Assembly: GCF_038066635.1 (NCBI RefSeq)
Contig: NZ_JBBUTI010000004.1
Span: forward strand, 372,001-436,000
From: Ideonella margarita
Lineage (GTDB): Bacteria; Pseudomonadota; Gammaproteobacteria; Burkholderiales; Burkholderiaceae_C
DNA: 64,000 nt
Direction of reading: 5' to 3'
Part shown: in pieces, positions 41,281 through 51,775 of the stretch
Position numbering within the stretch: the stretch's first letter is position 1
Layout of the letters: every line of letters starts with the position of its first letter
Notes under the pieces: generated by a model
Seen by the model: only the letters and a program-made list of their open reading frames with translations
Databases searched by the model: none
Told to the model about the DNA's origin: nothing
Made by a program: the position numbers and the translations under genes

Positions 41281-41572
41281 CAACCCGCGCCCCTTGCCCG
41301 TGATCGTGGCCTACAGTGCCGGCCCGCGTGAGCTGGACATGGTGGAGCTGAGCCTGCCTCCCGGCAGCACGGCCATGGACGCGCTGAATGCGAGCGGGCT
41401 GCTGGCCCGGCATGGCCTGGGCTCGGTCGATCAGGTGACGGTGGGCATCTGGATGAAGCTGCGGCCGCTGGACACGCTGCTGCGGCCCCACGACCGGGTG
41501 GAAATCTACCGGCCGTTGAAGGTGGACCCGAAGGAAGCGCGGCGCCAGCGCTACCGCAAGAACAAGGCTTGA
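41267..41572 (+). CDS. RnfH-family (RatB) ubiquitin-like protein
   Basis: 101 residues. A beta-grasp fold is suggested by V-I-V-A-Y-S-A-G-P-R-E, then VDQVTVGIWMKLRPLDTLLRPHDRVEIYRPL, the strongest RnfH signature, and the basic tail DPKEARRQRYRKNKA. The family is found next to RatA in many proteobacteria; its function is not settled. It begins 14 bp inside the ratA gene, implying translational coupling. Confidence 0.88.
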   Translation: MAPVDNPRPLPVIVAYSAGPRELDMVELSLPPGSTAMDALNASGLLARHGLGSVDQVTVGIWMKLRPLDTLLRPHDRVEIYRPLKVDPKEARRQRYRKNKA

Positions 41573-41577
41573 GCGCG

Positions 41578-41598
41578 CCGGGCAGCAGCAGTGCCCGG
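41578..41598. terminator. Hairpin between convergent rnfH-like and DUF4124 genes
   Basis: CCGGGCA and TGCCCGG form a 7-bp stem with a 7-base loop in the gap between two convergent genes. There is no U-tract, so this is a weak terminator candidate. Confidence 0.3.
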
Positions 41599-41609
41599 GC
41601 GGCTGGCCG

Positions 41610-42131
41610 TTACTGGCAATTGCTGTCCATCATCTGGCGCGTGCGCGCAGATTCAGCGGCCCGGGCCTGGTCGTCCAGGAATTCGCGCTCACCATTCGCG
41701 TTCATGCGTGACATGCGCTGACCGCTCTCCAGCGCCGCCATGTGCCCGCGAGCGCGGCTGCAGTTTTCTGCCTTGGCAGCGGCCACGCGGGCCTTGTCTG
41801 CGGCTTGTGCAGCGGCCAGTTGGCTGGCCTTGTCGGCAGCATCTTGTTTGCGCTTCTTTTCCAGGGCACTGTCGACGCCGGAGGCGGCAGGCGCTGCTGG
41901 CGCCGCCTTGGTCGCATCGGCTACAGGTGCCGGTGCGGCGGCAGCGGCCTTGCTGGATGTGCCGGCCGGCTGGCTCAGGATGTCGCGGGCCGGAACGTCA
42001 TTCGGTGGTGCGCGGTCACTGATCTGGATGCGTCCGTCCTTGTCCTTCCACTTCCAGATGGCTTGCGCATGGCCCAGGCCAGCGGCGAGCGTCAGGGTGA
42101 GGGCGAGCAGGGTCAGGCGGGTCGGCTTCAT
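41610..42131 (-). CDS. Secreted DUF4124-domain protein
   Basis: 173 residues. The signal peptide covers MKPTRLTLLALTLTLAAGLGHAQ with cleavage after HAQ. A short DUF4124 module follows (AIWKWKDKDGRIQISDRAPP), then an Ala-rich region and a coiled-coil-like lysine/alanine stretch around residues 90-125. Such proteins are common in betaproteobacteria and are probably periplasmic; no biochemical role is known. The gene diverges from guaB across a 131-bp promoter region. Confidence 0.8.
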   Translation of the reverse strand: MKPTRLTLLALTLTLAAGLGHAQAIWKWKDKDGRIQISDRAPPNDVPARDILSQPAGTSSKAAAAAPAPVADATKAAPAAPAASGVDSALEKKRKQDAADKASQLAAAQAADKARVAAAKAENCSRARGHMAALESGQRMSRMNANGEREFLDDQARAAESARTRQMMDSNCQ

Positions 42132-42230
42132 GGCTGGGAGCTGGATAGTTGCGCGGATAGTTTAGCCCCGGGCAGGCGGGCAGGGTGGCAAGAAGTGTGT
42201 GCCCTTGCGACAGGTCGGTCGCTTGTTCCG

Positions 42231-42236
42231 TATAAT
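42231..42236 (+). promoter_or_regulatory. Probable -10 element of guaB
   Basis: TATAAT is a perfect sigma-70 -10 box, 26 bp before the guaB ATG. The -35 box is not clear: TTGCGA at 42205 gives a 20-bp spacer, longer than optimal. A GGAG ribosome-binding site lies 8 bp before the ATG at 42263. Confidence 0.55.
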
Positions 42237-42262
42237 CGACTTTTGCGTCTGGAGCTTTCCAC

Positions 42263-43735
42263 ATGCGCCTACTCGGCAAAGCGCTGACCTTCGACGATGT
42301 GTTGTTGGTCCCTGCATTCTCTCAAGTCCTGCCTCGCGACACGTCGCTGAGCACCCGTCTTTCCCGCAACATCGTGTTGAACCTGCCGCTGGTTTCAGCG
42401 GCCATGGACACGGTGACTGAGGCCCGCCTGGCGATCGCGATCGCACAGGAAGGCGGCATGGGGATCGTCCACAAGAACCTCACGGCCAAGCAGCAGGCTG
42501 CCGAAGTGGCGCGCGTCAAGCGCTACGAATCCGGCTTGCTGAAAGACCCGATCACCATCGCCCCCGGCGCCCGGGTGCGTGATGTGATCGAGCTGTCTCG
42601 TCAGCACGGCATTTCCGGCTTCCCCGTCGTTGAAAACGGCCGGGTGGTGGGCATCGTCACCGGCCGTGACCTGCGCTTCGAGACCCGTCTCGACGCCCCC
42701 GTCCGCGACATCATGACCACGCGTGAGCGCCTGATCACCGTCAAGGAAGGCGCTTCGCTGGCTGAAGCCAAGGGCCTGATGCACCAGCACAAGCTGGAGC
42801 GCGTCCTGGTGCTGAACGCCGCCGACGAACTGCGCGGCCTGTTCACCGTCAAGGACATCACCAAGCAGACCAGCTTCCCCAACGCCGCCCGTGATGCACA
42901 CGGCAAGCTGCGCGTGGGTGCGGCGGTCGGCGTGGGTGAGGGCACCGAAGAGCGCGTCGAGCTGCTGGTGGCTGCCGGCGTGGACGCCCTGGTGGTGGAC
43001 ACCGCCCACGGCCACTCGTCGGGCGTGATCGAGCGCGTGCGCTGGGTCAAGCGCAACTATCCGCAGGTCGACGTCATCGGCGGCAACATCGCCACCGGCG
43101 CAGCTGCGCTGGCACTGGCTGAAGCCGGCGCCGACGGCGTGAAGGTCGGCATTGGCCCGGGCTCCATCTGCACCACCCGCATCGTGGCCGGCGTGGGCGT
43201 GCCCCAGGTCACGGCGATCGACAACGTCGCCACCGCGCTGCTGGGCACCGGCGTGCCGCTGATCGCTGACGGCGGCATCCGCTACTCCGGTGACATCGCC
43301 AAGGCGATCGCCGCAGGCGCCAGCTCGGTGATGATGGGCGGCATGTTCGCCGGCACCGAAGAATCGCCGGGCGAGGTGTTCCTGTACCAGGGTCGCAGCT
43401 ACAAGGGCTACCGCGGCATGGGCTCGATCGGCGCGATGAAGGCAGGCTCGGCCGATCGTTACTTCCAGGAGAACGACGAAGCCGCCAACCCGAACGCCGA
43501 CAAGCTGGTGCCCGAAGGCATTGAAGGTCGCGTGCCTTACAAGGGCTCGATGATCTCCATCGTCTACCAGATGGCTGGTGGCCTGAAGGCGTCGATGGGC
43601 TACTGCGGTTGCGCCACGATCGACGAAATGCGCGAACGCGCCGAGTTTGTCGAGATCACGTCGGCCGGCATCCGTGAGAGCCACGTCCACGACGTGCAGA
43701 TCACCAAGGAAGCACCGAACTACCGGATGGAGTGA
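42263..43735 (+). CDS. guaB: IMP dehydrogenase
   Basis: 490 residues. It oxidises IMP to XMP with NAD+, the committed step to GMP. The N-terminal barrel begins FDDVLLVPAFSQVLP. The two CBS domains occupy about 95-200 (KDPITIAPGARVRDVIEL and MTTRERLITVKEGASLAEA). The catalytic cysteine is in GPGSICTTRIVAGVG, and the flap region contains YRGMGSIGAM. It is followed by an MFS gene and then guaA on the same strand. The hairpin between guaB and the MFS gene may limit read-through. Confidence 0.97.
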   Translation: MRLLGKALTFDDVLLVPAFSQVLPRDTSLSTRLSRNIVLNLPLVSAAMDTVTEARLAIAIAQEGGMGIVHKNLTAKQQAAEVARVKRYESGLLKDPITIAPGARVRDVIELSRQHGISGFPVVENGRVVGIVTGRDLRFETRLDAPVRDIMTTRERLITVKEGASLAEAKGLMHQHKLERVLVLNAADELRGLFTVKDITKQTSFPNAARDAHGKLRVGAAVGVGEGTEERVELLVAAGVDALVVDTAHGHSSGVIERVRWVKRNYPQVDVIGGNIATGAAALALAEAGADGVKVGIGPGSICTTRIVAGVGVPQVTAIDNVATALLGTGVPLIADGGIRYSGDIAKAIAAGASSVMMGGMFAGTEESPGEVFLYQGRSYKGYRGMGSIGAMKAGSADRYFQENDEAANPNADKLVPEGIEGRVPYKGSMISIVYQMAGGLKASMGYCGCATIDEMRERAEFVEITSAGIRESHVHDVQITKEAPNYRME

Positions 43736-43755
43736 TCTCTCCGGTTCACCACCCG

Positions 43756-43781
43756 CGGCGCCCGGCACTGTCCGGGCGCCG
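43756..43781 (+). terminator. Strong hairpin between guaB and the MFS gene
   Basis: CGGCGCCCGG / CCGGGCGCCG forms a perfect 10-bp stem with a 6-base loop 20 bp after the guaB stop. Only a short T-run (GACATTT) follows, so it may be a partial terminator or an mRNA-processing or stability structure. Confidence 0.5.
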
Positions 43782-43811
43782 ACATTTCTGAAGCTTGGGG
43801 CACCCCCTTCG

Positions 43812-45086
43812 ATGACCTTGCCTGACCCTGGCTTGACCCCTCGCCGTCGCGAAGCCGCCATGCCGTTCATCATGATCACCGTGCTGATCGACATGATCGC
43901 CATCGGCCTGATCATCCCGGTGCTGCCCCCGCTGGTGGGCACGTTCACCGGCAACCAGGCCGAGCATGCGTTCTGGTACGGCGTGGTCACCTTTGCCTTC
44001 GGCTTCGCCAACTTCTTTGGCTCGCCGGTGCTGGGTGCGCTGTCTGACCGCTATGGCCGGCGGCCCGTGCTGTTGATGGGTTTCACCGGGCTGGCCTTGA
44101 GCTTCCTGGTCACGGGCCTGGCCACGGCCTTGTGGATGCTGGTGGCGGTGCGGCTGGTCAGTGGTGCGCTGCAGGCGAATGCCGCGGTGGCGCAGGCCTA
44201 CGTGGCTGACATCTCCACGCCTGAGGAGCGCGCCAAGCGCTTCGGCATGCTGGGCGCCATGTTCGGCATGGGCTTTGTGCTCGGGCCGGTGATGGGCGGC
44301 TTGCTCGGCGCGATTGACCTGCATCTGCCGTTCTACGTGGCGGGCGGGCTGGCGGTGCTGAACGCCGCCTACGGTGTGTTCGTGTTGCCGGAATCGCTGC
44401 CGGTGGAGCGCCGCAGTGCAGCCATCAACTGGCGCAAGGTCAATCCGGTGGCGTCGCTGAAGCAACTCACCGGCTTGCAAGGCGTCGGCTCGCTCGTCGC
44501 CGTCATCGGGCTGGCCAGCCTGGCGCAATTCGTCATGCACACCACCTGGGTGCTCTACACCGGCTTCAAGTTCGGCTGGGGCCCGAAGGAAAACGGCTGG
44601 TCGCTGTTCGCTGTCGGTGTCATGTCGGTGCTGGTGCAGGGCGGTTTGATCCGCATTGCGCTCAAGCACATCAGCCCGCAACGCATCGCGCTGATGGGCC
44701 TGGTGTCGTCGGCCATCTGCTATGGCCTGTGGGGCGCAGCCACCGAGGGCTGGATGATGTATGCGGTGGTGGTGCTGAACCTGTTTGGCTACATGGCCAC
44801 AACGGCGATCCAGACCATCGTCTCGAACGCCGCTGATGAACATTCCCAGGGGCGCACCATGGGCGCCGTGGCCTCGCTCAACAGCCTGACGGCCGTTTTC
44901 GCTCCGGTGCTGGGCGCTGCGCTGCTCGGTGTGGTGTCGCACCTGCCCAAGGGCGACTGGCGCATCGGTGCGCCGTTCTTTCTCTGTGCGGCCTTGCAGG
45001 CCGTGGCCACCGTGCTGGCCGTGCGGCATTTCCGCCGCGAATCTTCTTCCTCGACTTCTGCGCCCGCTGGCGGCGCAACTGCCTGA
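43812..45086 (+). CDS. MFS transporter of the TetA/TCR drug-export type
   Basis: 424 residues with about twelve predicted membrane helices. The family signatures are LIDMIAIGLIIPVLPPLVG in helix 1, the motif-A loop GALSDRYGRRPVLL between helices 2 and 3, and FGMGFVLGPVMGGLLG in helix 5, the antiporter motif. Substrates in this branch include tetracyclines and other drugs, but many members export metabolites. It stands between guaB and guaA, so a role in purine or nucleoside export is possible (inference). The start is ATG 43812; an ATG at 43860 is also possible. The frame upstream of 43812 overlaps guaB and is not used. Confidence 0.85.
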   Translation: MTLPDPGLTPRRREAAMPFIMITVLIDMIAIGLIIPVLPPLVGTFTGNQAEHAFWYGVVTFAFGFANFFGSPVLGALSDRYGRRPVLLMGFTGLALSFLVTGLATALWMLVAVRLVSGALQANAAVAQAYVADISTPEERAKRFGMLGAMFGMGFVLGPVMGGLLGAIDLHLPFYVAGGLAVLNAAYGVFVLPESLPVERRSAAINWRKVNPVASLKQLTGLQGVGSLVAVIGLASLAQFVMHTTWVLYTGFKFGWGPKENGWSLFAVGVMSVLVQGGLIRIALKHISPQRIALMGLVSSAICYGLWGAATEGWMMYAVVVLNLFGYMATTAIQTIVSNAADEHSQGRTMGAVASLNSLTAVFAPVLGAALLGVVSHLPKGDWRIGAPFFLCAALQAVATVLAVRHFRRESSSSTSAPAGGATA

Positions 45087-45095
45087 GTGCTCACC

Positions 45096-46700
<1,605 letters not shown>

Positions 46701-46713
46701 CGCCGAGGGTGTG

Positions 46714-47361
46714 ATGACGCAGACATGGTCGCCCCAGGACGAGGCCGCGATGCGTCTGGCCCTGAGCCAGGCGCAGAACGCCTGGCTCATCGGTGAGGTG
46801 CCTGTCGGTGCCGTCATCATGCGGGCAGGGCAGGTGATCGCCACCGGCTACAACCGCCCGATCACCACCCACGACCCCACCGCCCACGCCGAGCTCGTGG
46901 CCCTGCGCCACGCCGCCCAGTTGCTCGAGAACTACCGGCTGCCCGACTGCGAGCTGTTCGTCACCCTGGAGCCCTGCGCCATGTGCGCCATGGCCCTGTT
47001 GCACGCACGCTTCAAGCGCGTGGTGTTTGGTGCCCGCGATGCCAAGACCGGTTCGGCTGGCTCGGTGGTTGATCTCTTCGCGCAAGCCCAGCTGAATCAC
47101 CATACCTTGGTGCAGGGCGGCCTGATGGAAGACGCCTGCGGCCAGGTGCTGCGCGACTTCTTTGCCGAGCGCCGCGCCCAGAAAAAAGCCGAGCGCGATG
47201 CCATGAAAGCGTCGCTGGGCTCATCCGTTGAGCCAGTCGTGATCCCTGGTTTGGTGCCCGGGACCTTGCCCGGCTCATCAGCGCACGCCTGCGGGCATGA
47301 CGATCACATTCCCGCCGGTGATGCGATGGAGTTGCCGCATCACCCCGACCTACCTCTCTGA
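46714..47361 (+). CDS. tadA: tRNA-specific adenosine deaminase TadA with a C-terminal extension
   Basis: 215 residues. It deaminates A34 to inosine in tRNA-Arg(ACG). The zinc site is H-A-E in PTAHAELVALRHAA, where the glutamate is the proton shuttle, and P-C-x-x-C in LEPCAMCAMALLHAR. Bacterial TadA is usually 150-170 residues, ending soon after the basic FFAERRAQKKAERDA. Here about 45 more residues follow, Pro/Gly/His-rich and without clear structure. A GAGG site precedes the ATG; GTG 46711 is one codon upstream. It lies 13 bp after guaA. Confidence 0.93.
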   Translation: MTQTWSPQDEAAMRLALSQAQNAWLIGEVPVGAVIMRAGQVIATGYNRPITTHDPTAHAELVALRHAAQLLENYRLPDCELFVTLEPCAMCAMALLHARFKRVVFGARDAKTGSAGSVVDLFAQAQLNHHTLVQGGLMEDACGQVLRDFFAERRAQKKAERDAMKASLGSSVEPVVIPGLVPGTLPGSSAHACGHDDHIPAGDAMELPHHPDLPL

Positions 47362-47377
47362 TGTCACGGAGTCGCCC

Positions 47378-48274
47378 ATGAGCGCGTTGTCCCTCACCCT
47401 GTTCACGCCCTCTGGCGTGCTGCTGCAAGTCGGCCCGTTGAAGCTGGCGGCGCGTCGCCTCAAGGCGCTGGGCTTTGATGTGAACATCGACGAGGCTGCG
47501 CTGGCCAAGCACCAGCGATTTGGTGGTGACGATGACACGCGCCTCGCTGCCATCCACCGAGTCGCCAAACAGGCGCCCGACGTGGCACTGGCCAGCCGGG
47601 GCGGCTACGGCCTCACCCGCTTGCTTGACCGCATCGACTGGAAACTGTTGGCGCGCAGCGTGGAGCAGGGCACGCGTTGGGTGGGCTACAGCGATCTGAC
47701 CGCCCTGCAGATGGGCCTGTTGGCGCACACCGGCGCACAGAGTTGGTGCGGCCCCTTGGCGGCCGACGACTTCGGCCGTGAGACGCTGGACGAAGTGACG
47801 CCGGATTGTTTTGCAGAAGCCATGACGGGGGAACTGGAAGCGGTGGGTTTTCGCACCGCTGAAGGCCATGACGGCCTGCAGGCCAAGGGCGTCTTGTGGG
47901 GTGGCAATCTGACGGTATTGACGTCGCTGCTGGGCACGCCGCACTGGCCAAAAGTGAAGGGCGGTCTGCTGTTCGTCGAGGACGTGAACGAGCACCCGTA
48001 CCGCGTTGAGCGCATGCTGCTGCAACTCCACCAGGCCGGCGTGCTGGACCAGCAGAAGGCCGTGCTGCTGGGCGGCATCACCGACTGGAAAAAGTCGCTG
48101 CTGGACCGCGGCTACGACCTCAAGGGCATGCTGGCGCACCTGCGTACGGTCACCAAGACGCCGATCCTCACGGGCCTGCCGTTTGGCCATGTCGACACCA
48201 AGGTGACCATGCCTTTTGGCATGAAGGTGCAACTGGTGGTGGAGGGCCGCGACGTGCTCATCGGCTGGCACTGA
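47378..48274 (+). CDS. ldcA: LD-carboxypeptidase (muramoyltetrapeptide carboxypeptidase)
   Basis: 298 residues. Peptidase family S66, which removes the terminal D-Ala from murein tetrapeptide during cell-wall recycling. Motifs are LFTPSG near the start, R-G-G-Y-G-L-T-R-L-L-D, the serine nucleophile in WVGYSDLTALQMGL, and GVLWGGNLTVLTSLLGTP. The catalytic Glu/His pair is in LFVEDVNEHPYRVERML and FGHVDTKVTMPFG. The start is ATG 47378, 16 bp after the tadA stop. The upstream frame to 47297 overlaps tadA and is not used. A strong terminator closes this run of genes. Confidence 0.93.
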   Translation: MSALSLTLFTPSGVLLQVGPLKLAARRLKALGFDVNIDEAALAKHQRFGGDDDTRLAAIHRVAKQAPDVALASRGGYGLTRLLDRIDWKLLARSVEQGTRWVGYSDLTALQMGLLAHTGAQSWCGPLAADDFGRETLDEVTPDCFAEAMTGELEAVGFRTAEGHDGLQAKGVLWGGNLTVLTSLLGTPHWPKVKGGLLFVEDVNEHPYRVERMLLQLHQAGVLDQQKAVLLGGITDWKKSLLDRGYDLKGMLAHLRTVTKTPILTGLPFGHVDTKVTMPFGMKVQLVVEGRDVLIGWH

Positions 48275-48308
48275 CACCGCTGAAAAACAGGGCACTGCTG
48301 AGTGCCGC

Positions 48309-48345
48309 AAAGACCCGGGCGTCATAGGCGTGCCGGGTCTTTTTT
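48309..48345 (+). terminator. Rho-independent terminator after ldcA
   Basis: A 10-bp stem AAAGACCCGG / CCGGGTCTTT with a 14-base loop, continuing into a T-run. It lies 35 bp past the ldcA stop and separates the guaB-ldcA block from the TonB-dependent receptor. Confidence 0.9.
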
Positions 48346-48590
48346 CATGCCCTGAACCGACTCTCCAGCGGCTCAGAAAATTGATTCGATGGGTCAGGGA
48401 ACTTTTGCGAATTAGCAACAGTTCGTGTCGCGGGCACCTCAAAAAGGGTTTCCCTACTATGGGGGGCGGGTGCGAGTCCCGCACAATGTTTTCACACGTT
48501 TTCGTAGTGGGTTCATCAAGGCTTCACAAGACCGGCATGTGCCTTGCTACGGAACTGGGTCTATCGATCAACCTTTCTGGAGAGAACTGA
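48346..48590 (+). other. Leader region of the TonB-dependent receptor gene
   Basis: 245 bp without a gene. It holds a small inverted repeat GTGCG-AGTCC-CGCAC at 48470-48484, AT-richer patches around 48400-48430 and 48485-48505 where a promoter may lie, and GGAGAGA at 48579-48585, the ribosome-binding site 5 bp before the GTG start. I see no Fur box or clear riboswitch. Confidence 0.5.
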
Positions 48591-51500
48591 GTGGCTAACA
48601 ACACTACGACCAGCATCTGGCGTCATTCCGCCATCGCCGTGGCCGTCGGCCTGTGCGTGGCATCGAGCGCTGGCTATGCGCAGTCCAACGCGACGGGCAA
48701 CATCTTCGGTACGGTGCAAGCCGTGGCCGGTACCACCGTTGTGGTTGAAAACACCGCCACCGGTGCCAAGCGCACCCTGACGCCGGACGCCTCCGGTCGC
48801 TTCACCGCCACCTCGCTGCCGACCGGTACCTACAAGGTCACCGTGCTGCGCAACGGCGCTGTCGTCAGCACCGCTGACAACATCGACGTGCTGATTGGCC
48901 AGGGTAGCGAAGCCATCTTCGCCGCTGCTGCCGTCGGTGGCACCCAGACCGTGCAGGTCGTTGGCAAGGTTGCCAAGATCGACGTGTCCTCGAGCAACAA
49001 TGGCTCGACCTTCACTTCGAAGCAACTGGCTGCACTGCCGATCGCCCGTAATGTCGACGCCATCATCCAGCTGGCTCCGAACACCACGCGTGCTGACCCC
49101 CGTTATTCGGGTGGTGCCAGCATCGGTGGCGGCGCTCCTTCGGAAAACTCGTACTACATCAACGGTTTCCCCGTTACCAACCCGCTGAACCAGCTGGGTT
49201 CGTCGGAACTGCCTTTCGGCGCCGTGGGCCAGGCCCAGGTGCTGACCGGTGGTTTCGGTGCTGAATTCGGCCGATCCATCGGCGGCGTGGTGAACATCAC
49301 CACCAAGAGCGGCACCAACGAATGGGAAGCTGGCTTCAACTTCAGCCTGACGCCGAACGCACTGCGTGCGAAGTCGCGTGACATCTACTACCCGGTCACT
49401 GGCGCACCGGGCAATGAAGACACCGATGGCAAGCTGTTCCGCCGCCGTACCGGCAACTCGGCTGACTCGACCAGCATTGGCGCCTACGTTGGCGGCCCGC
49501 TGATCAAGGACCAGTTGTTCATGTTCGTGGCAGCTGAAAAGCTGAACACGACCTCGGGCACCCTGGTGAACTCGGTTGAAGGCCTGAACACCGCCACCGC
49601 TGGCTGGTCTGACAAGGACGACACCACCACCCGTTACCTGGGCAAGTTCGACTGGAACATCACGTCGGACAACCGCCTGGAGCTGACCCTGATCGGTGAC
49701 CGCTACGCGCAAACCGACAAGCTGTCTGGCTACAGCTATGCCAACGACGCCCGCAATGGCGTGGTGACGTCGACCGGTCTGTTCACGAACCAACCTGACC
49801 ATAACAATGGCGTGGGTGCCTCGAGCCAGATCCTGAAGTACACCAGCTACCTGACCGACGACCTGACCTTGACGGCTCTGGTCGGCAAGAGCAAGACGCC
49901 GCACATCAACAACTACGCTGGTGTTGACGTCAACTCGCAGATCCGTCAGGTGAGCGCCTCCGGTACCGCCGTGTACCCGGGCTTCACGTACAAGAATGTG
50001 TACCCGATTCCGTTTGGCACGCGCGTGCTCGGCGCCGGTGCTGAAGACACGGTCAAGGCCCAGCGTCTGGACCTGGAATACCGCCTGGGCGACCACAGCA
50101 TCCGTGGTGGTATCGACCGCGTGAAGCTGGCCTCGACCAATGCTGGTGAGTACTACGCTGGCAACGGCGTGTATGTTTACGCCTCGACGACTTCCGCAGG
50201 TCTGATCCCGACCGGCATGAAGACGTCCGTCGGCGCCGCAGGTGCACTGGTGTCTGGTGGCCGCTACTACTATGGCCGCGAGCAGATCTTCAACACGGTC
50301 ACCAATGCCTACTCGGACCAGTCGGCCCAGTACATTGAAGACAAGTGGCAGATCACCAAGAACCTGGCAGTCACCGCTGGCCTGCGCAATGAGCAGTACG
50401 CCAACAAGAACGGTGACGGCGAGACCTTCCTGGAGATGAAGAACCAGATCAATCCGCGTCTGGCCTTCTCGTGGGACGTCGCTGGTGATTCGTCGACCAA
50501 GGTCTACGGTAGCGCTGGTCGTTACGCAGTGCAGATCCCGACCCACTTGGCAGTCCGCGGCGCCAGCCGATCGACCTTCACCCGCCAGTTCTTCGTGTAC
50601 ACCGGCGTGGACGCCAACGGCGCCCCGATCGGCCGCGTGAACCTGGGTGATCCGTACTCGTCGAACAACGAATACGGCCAAGCCAAGGACGCGAACACCG
50701 TGTCTGCCAAGGACATGAAGCCGAGCAGCCAGGACGAAATCAGCCTGGGCCTCGACAAGGCGCTGTCTGACGAACTGGTGGTGGGTGCACGCCTGACCTA
50801 CCGTCGCCTGAACTCGACCATCGACGACTTGTGCGATCCGCGTGCTTTTGACCAGTACGCTGTCGATAACAAGATCGACACGACGAACTGGGGTGGCTTC
50901 GGTTGCGCGTCCTTCAACCCGGGCGTCGCCAACGACTTCCTGATCGACTACTCGGGCAAGGGCAACTACACCAAGGTGCACCTGACCAAGGAGCAGTTGG
51001 GCTTCGACAAGGCCAAGCGTACTTACGCCGCCTTGGACCTGTACGCCGAGCACCCGTTGAAGAACGGCTGGTATGGCAAGGTGACCTACACGTACGCCAA
51101 GAACAAGGGCAACACCGAAGGCCAGACCCTGTCTGACGTGGCTCAGACCGACGTGGCTGCCACCCAGACCTGGGACCACCCTGAGCTGATGCAAGGCGCT
51201 TACGGCTACCTGCCAGGCGATCGTCGTCACCAGATCAAGGCCTTCGGCACGTACGACATCACCCCGGAATTCACGGTGGGTGCCAACCTGCTGCTGGCTT
51301 CGGGCCGTCCGCGTAACTGTATCGGCAACTATCCTGATGGCCAGAGCCAGAGCTTTGACGATTACCAGCTGAGCTACGGCTCTGCCTATCGTTACTGCAC
51401 GGTCAATGGTGTGACCTCGCCGTCGCCTCGTGGTACCGCAGGCAACCTGCCTTGGGACCGTCGCCTGGACGCCAGCCTGACGTACAAGCCCGACACCATC

Positions 51501-51683
51501 AAGGGTCTGGCTCTGCGTGTTGAAGTGTTCAACGTGTTCAATTCGCAGATCGCCCAGGCGGTTGAAGAAGTGCACGAAACCGACGGTGACTCCAGCTCGA
51601 TCCTGCCGACCTACGGCCGTGTTCTGAGCTACACCCCGGCACGCTCGGTCAAGCTGTCGGTCAGCTACGACAAGAAGTTCTGA
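48591..51683 (+). CDS. Oar-like TonB-dependent outer-membrane receptor with N-terminal carboxypeptidase-regulatory domain
   Basis: 1030 residues from GTG 48591. The signal peptide ends at ASSAGYAQ. Residues about 33-115 form a CarboxypepD_reg-like beta sandwich (GNIFGTVQAVAGTTVVVENTATG). A plug domain follows (about 130-245; INGFPVTNPLNQLG and FGAEFGRSIGGVVNITTKSG), then a 22-strand barrel ending in the aromatic residue F. This layout is the Oar/OmpA-related type, not a classical siderophore receptor. Substrates may be proteins, peptides or large molecules. Codon use favours CGT, GGT, ACC and AAC more than its neighbours, typical of strong expression. It stands alone between two terminators. 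The GTG start has a good GGAGAGA site. Confidence 0.9.
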   Translation: MANNTTTSIWRHSAIAVAVGLCVASSAGYAQSNATGNIFGTVQAVAGTTVVVENTATGAKRTLTPDASGRFTATSLPTGTYKVTVLRNGAVVSTADNIDVLIGQGSEAIFAAAAVGGTQTVQVVGKVAKIDVSSSNNGSTFTSKQLAALPIARNVDAIIQLAPNTTRADPRYSGGASIGGGAPSENSYYINGFPVTNPLNQLGSSELPFGAVGQAQVLTGGFGAEFGRSIGGVVNITTKSGTNEWEAGFNFSLTPNALRAKSRDIYYPVTGAPGNEDTDGKLFRRRTGNSADSTSIGAYVGGPLIKDQLFMFVAAEKLNTTSGTLVNSVEGLNTATAGWSDKDDTTTRYLGKFDWNITSDNRLELTLIGDRYAQTDKLSGYSYANDARNGVVTSTGLFTNQPDHNNGVGASSQILKYTSYLTDDLTLTALVGKSKTPHINNYAGVDVNSQIRQVSASGTAVYPGFTYKNVYPIPFGTRVLGAGAEDTVKAQRLDLEYRLGDHSIRGGIDRVKLASTNAGEYYAGNGVYVYASTTSAGLIPTGMKTSVGAAGALVSGGRYYYGREQIFNTVTNAYSDQSAQYIEDKWQITKNLAVTAGLRNEQYANKNGDGETFLEMKNQINPRLAFSWDVAGDSSTKVYGSAGRYAVQIPTHLAVRGASRSTFTRQFFVYTGVDANGAPIGRVNLGDPYSSNNEYGQAKDANTVSAKDMKPSSQDEISLGLDKALSDELVVGARLTYRRLNSTIDDLCDPRAFDQYAVDNKIDTTNWGGFGCASFNPGVANDFLIDYSGKGNYTKVHLTKEQLGFDKAKRTYAALDLYAEHPLKNGWYGKVTYTYAKNKGNTEGQTLSDVAQTDVAATQTWDHPELMQGAYGYLPGDRRHQIKAFGTYDITPEFTVGANLLLASGRPRNCIGNYPDGQSQSFDDYQLSYGSAYRYCTVNGVTSPSPRGTAGNLPWDRRLDASLTYKPDTIKGLALRVEVFNVFNSQIAQAVEEVHETDGDSSSILPTYGRVLSYTPARSVKLSVSYDKKF

Positions 51684-51708
51684 TCTCCTGATCTGAACTG
51701 AAGTCCTG

Positions 51709-51740
51709 AAGCCCCGAGGTGCAAGCCTCGGGGCTTTTTT
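51709..51740 (+). terminator. Rho-independent terminator after the TonB-dependent receptor
   Basis: An 11-bp perfect stem AAGCCCCGAGG / CCTCGGGGCTT with a 6-base loop, followed by further T residues. It starts 26 bp after the stop codon. Confidence 0.93.
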
Positions 51741-51775
51741 CATGTCTGCTGACCACGCAGTACGACGATGACCTC

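Noticed and set aside
48470..48484. GTGCG-AGTCC-CGCAC in the receptor leader looked like a tRNA T-arm
   Set aside because: No acceptor, D-arm or anticodon arm is found around it, so it is only a small inverted repeat.
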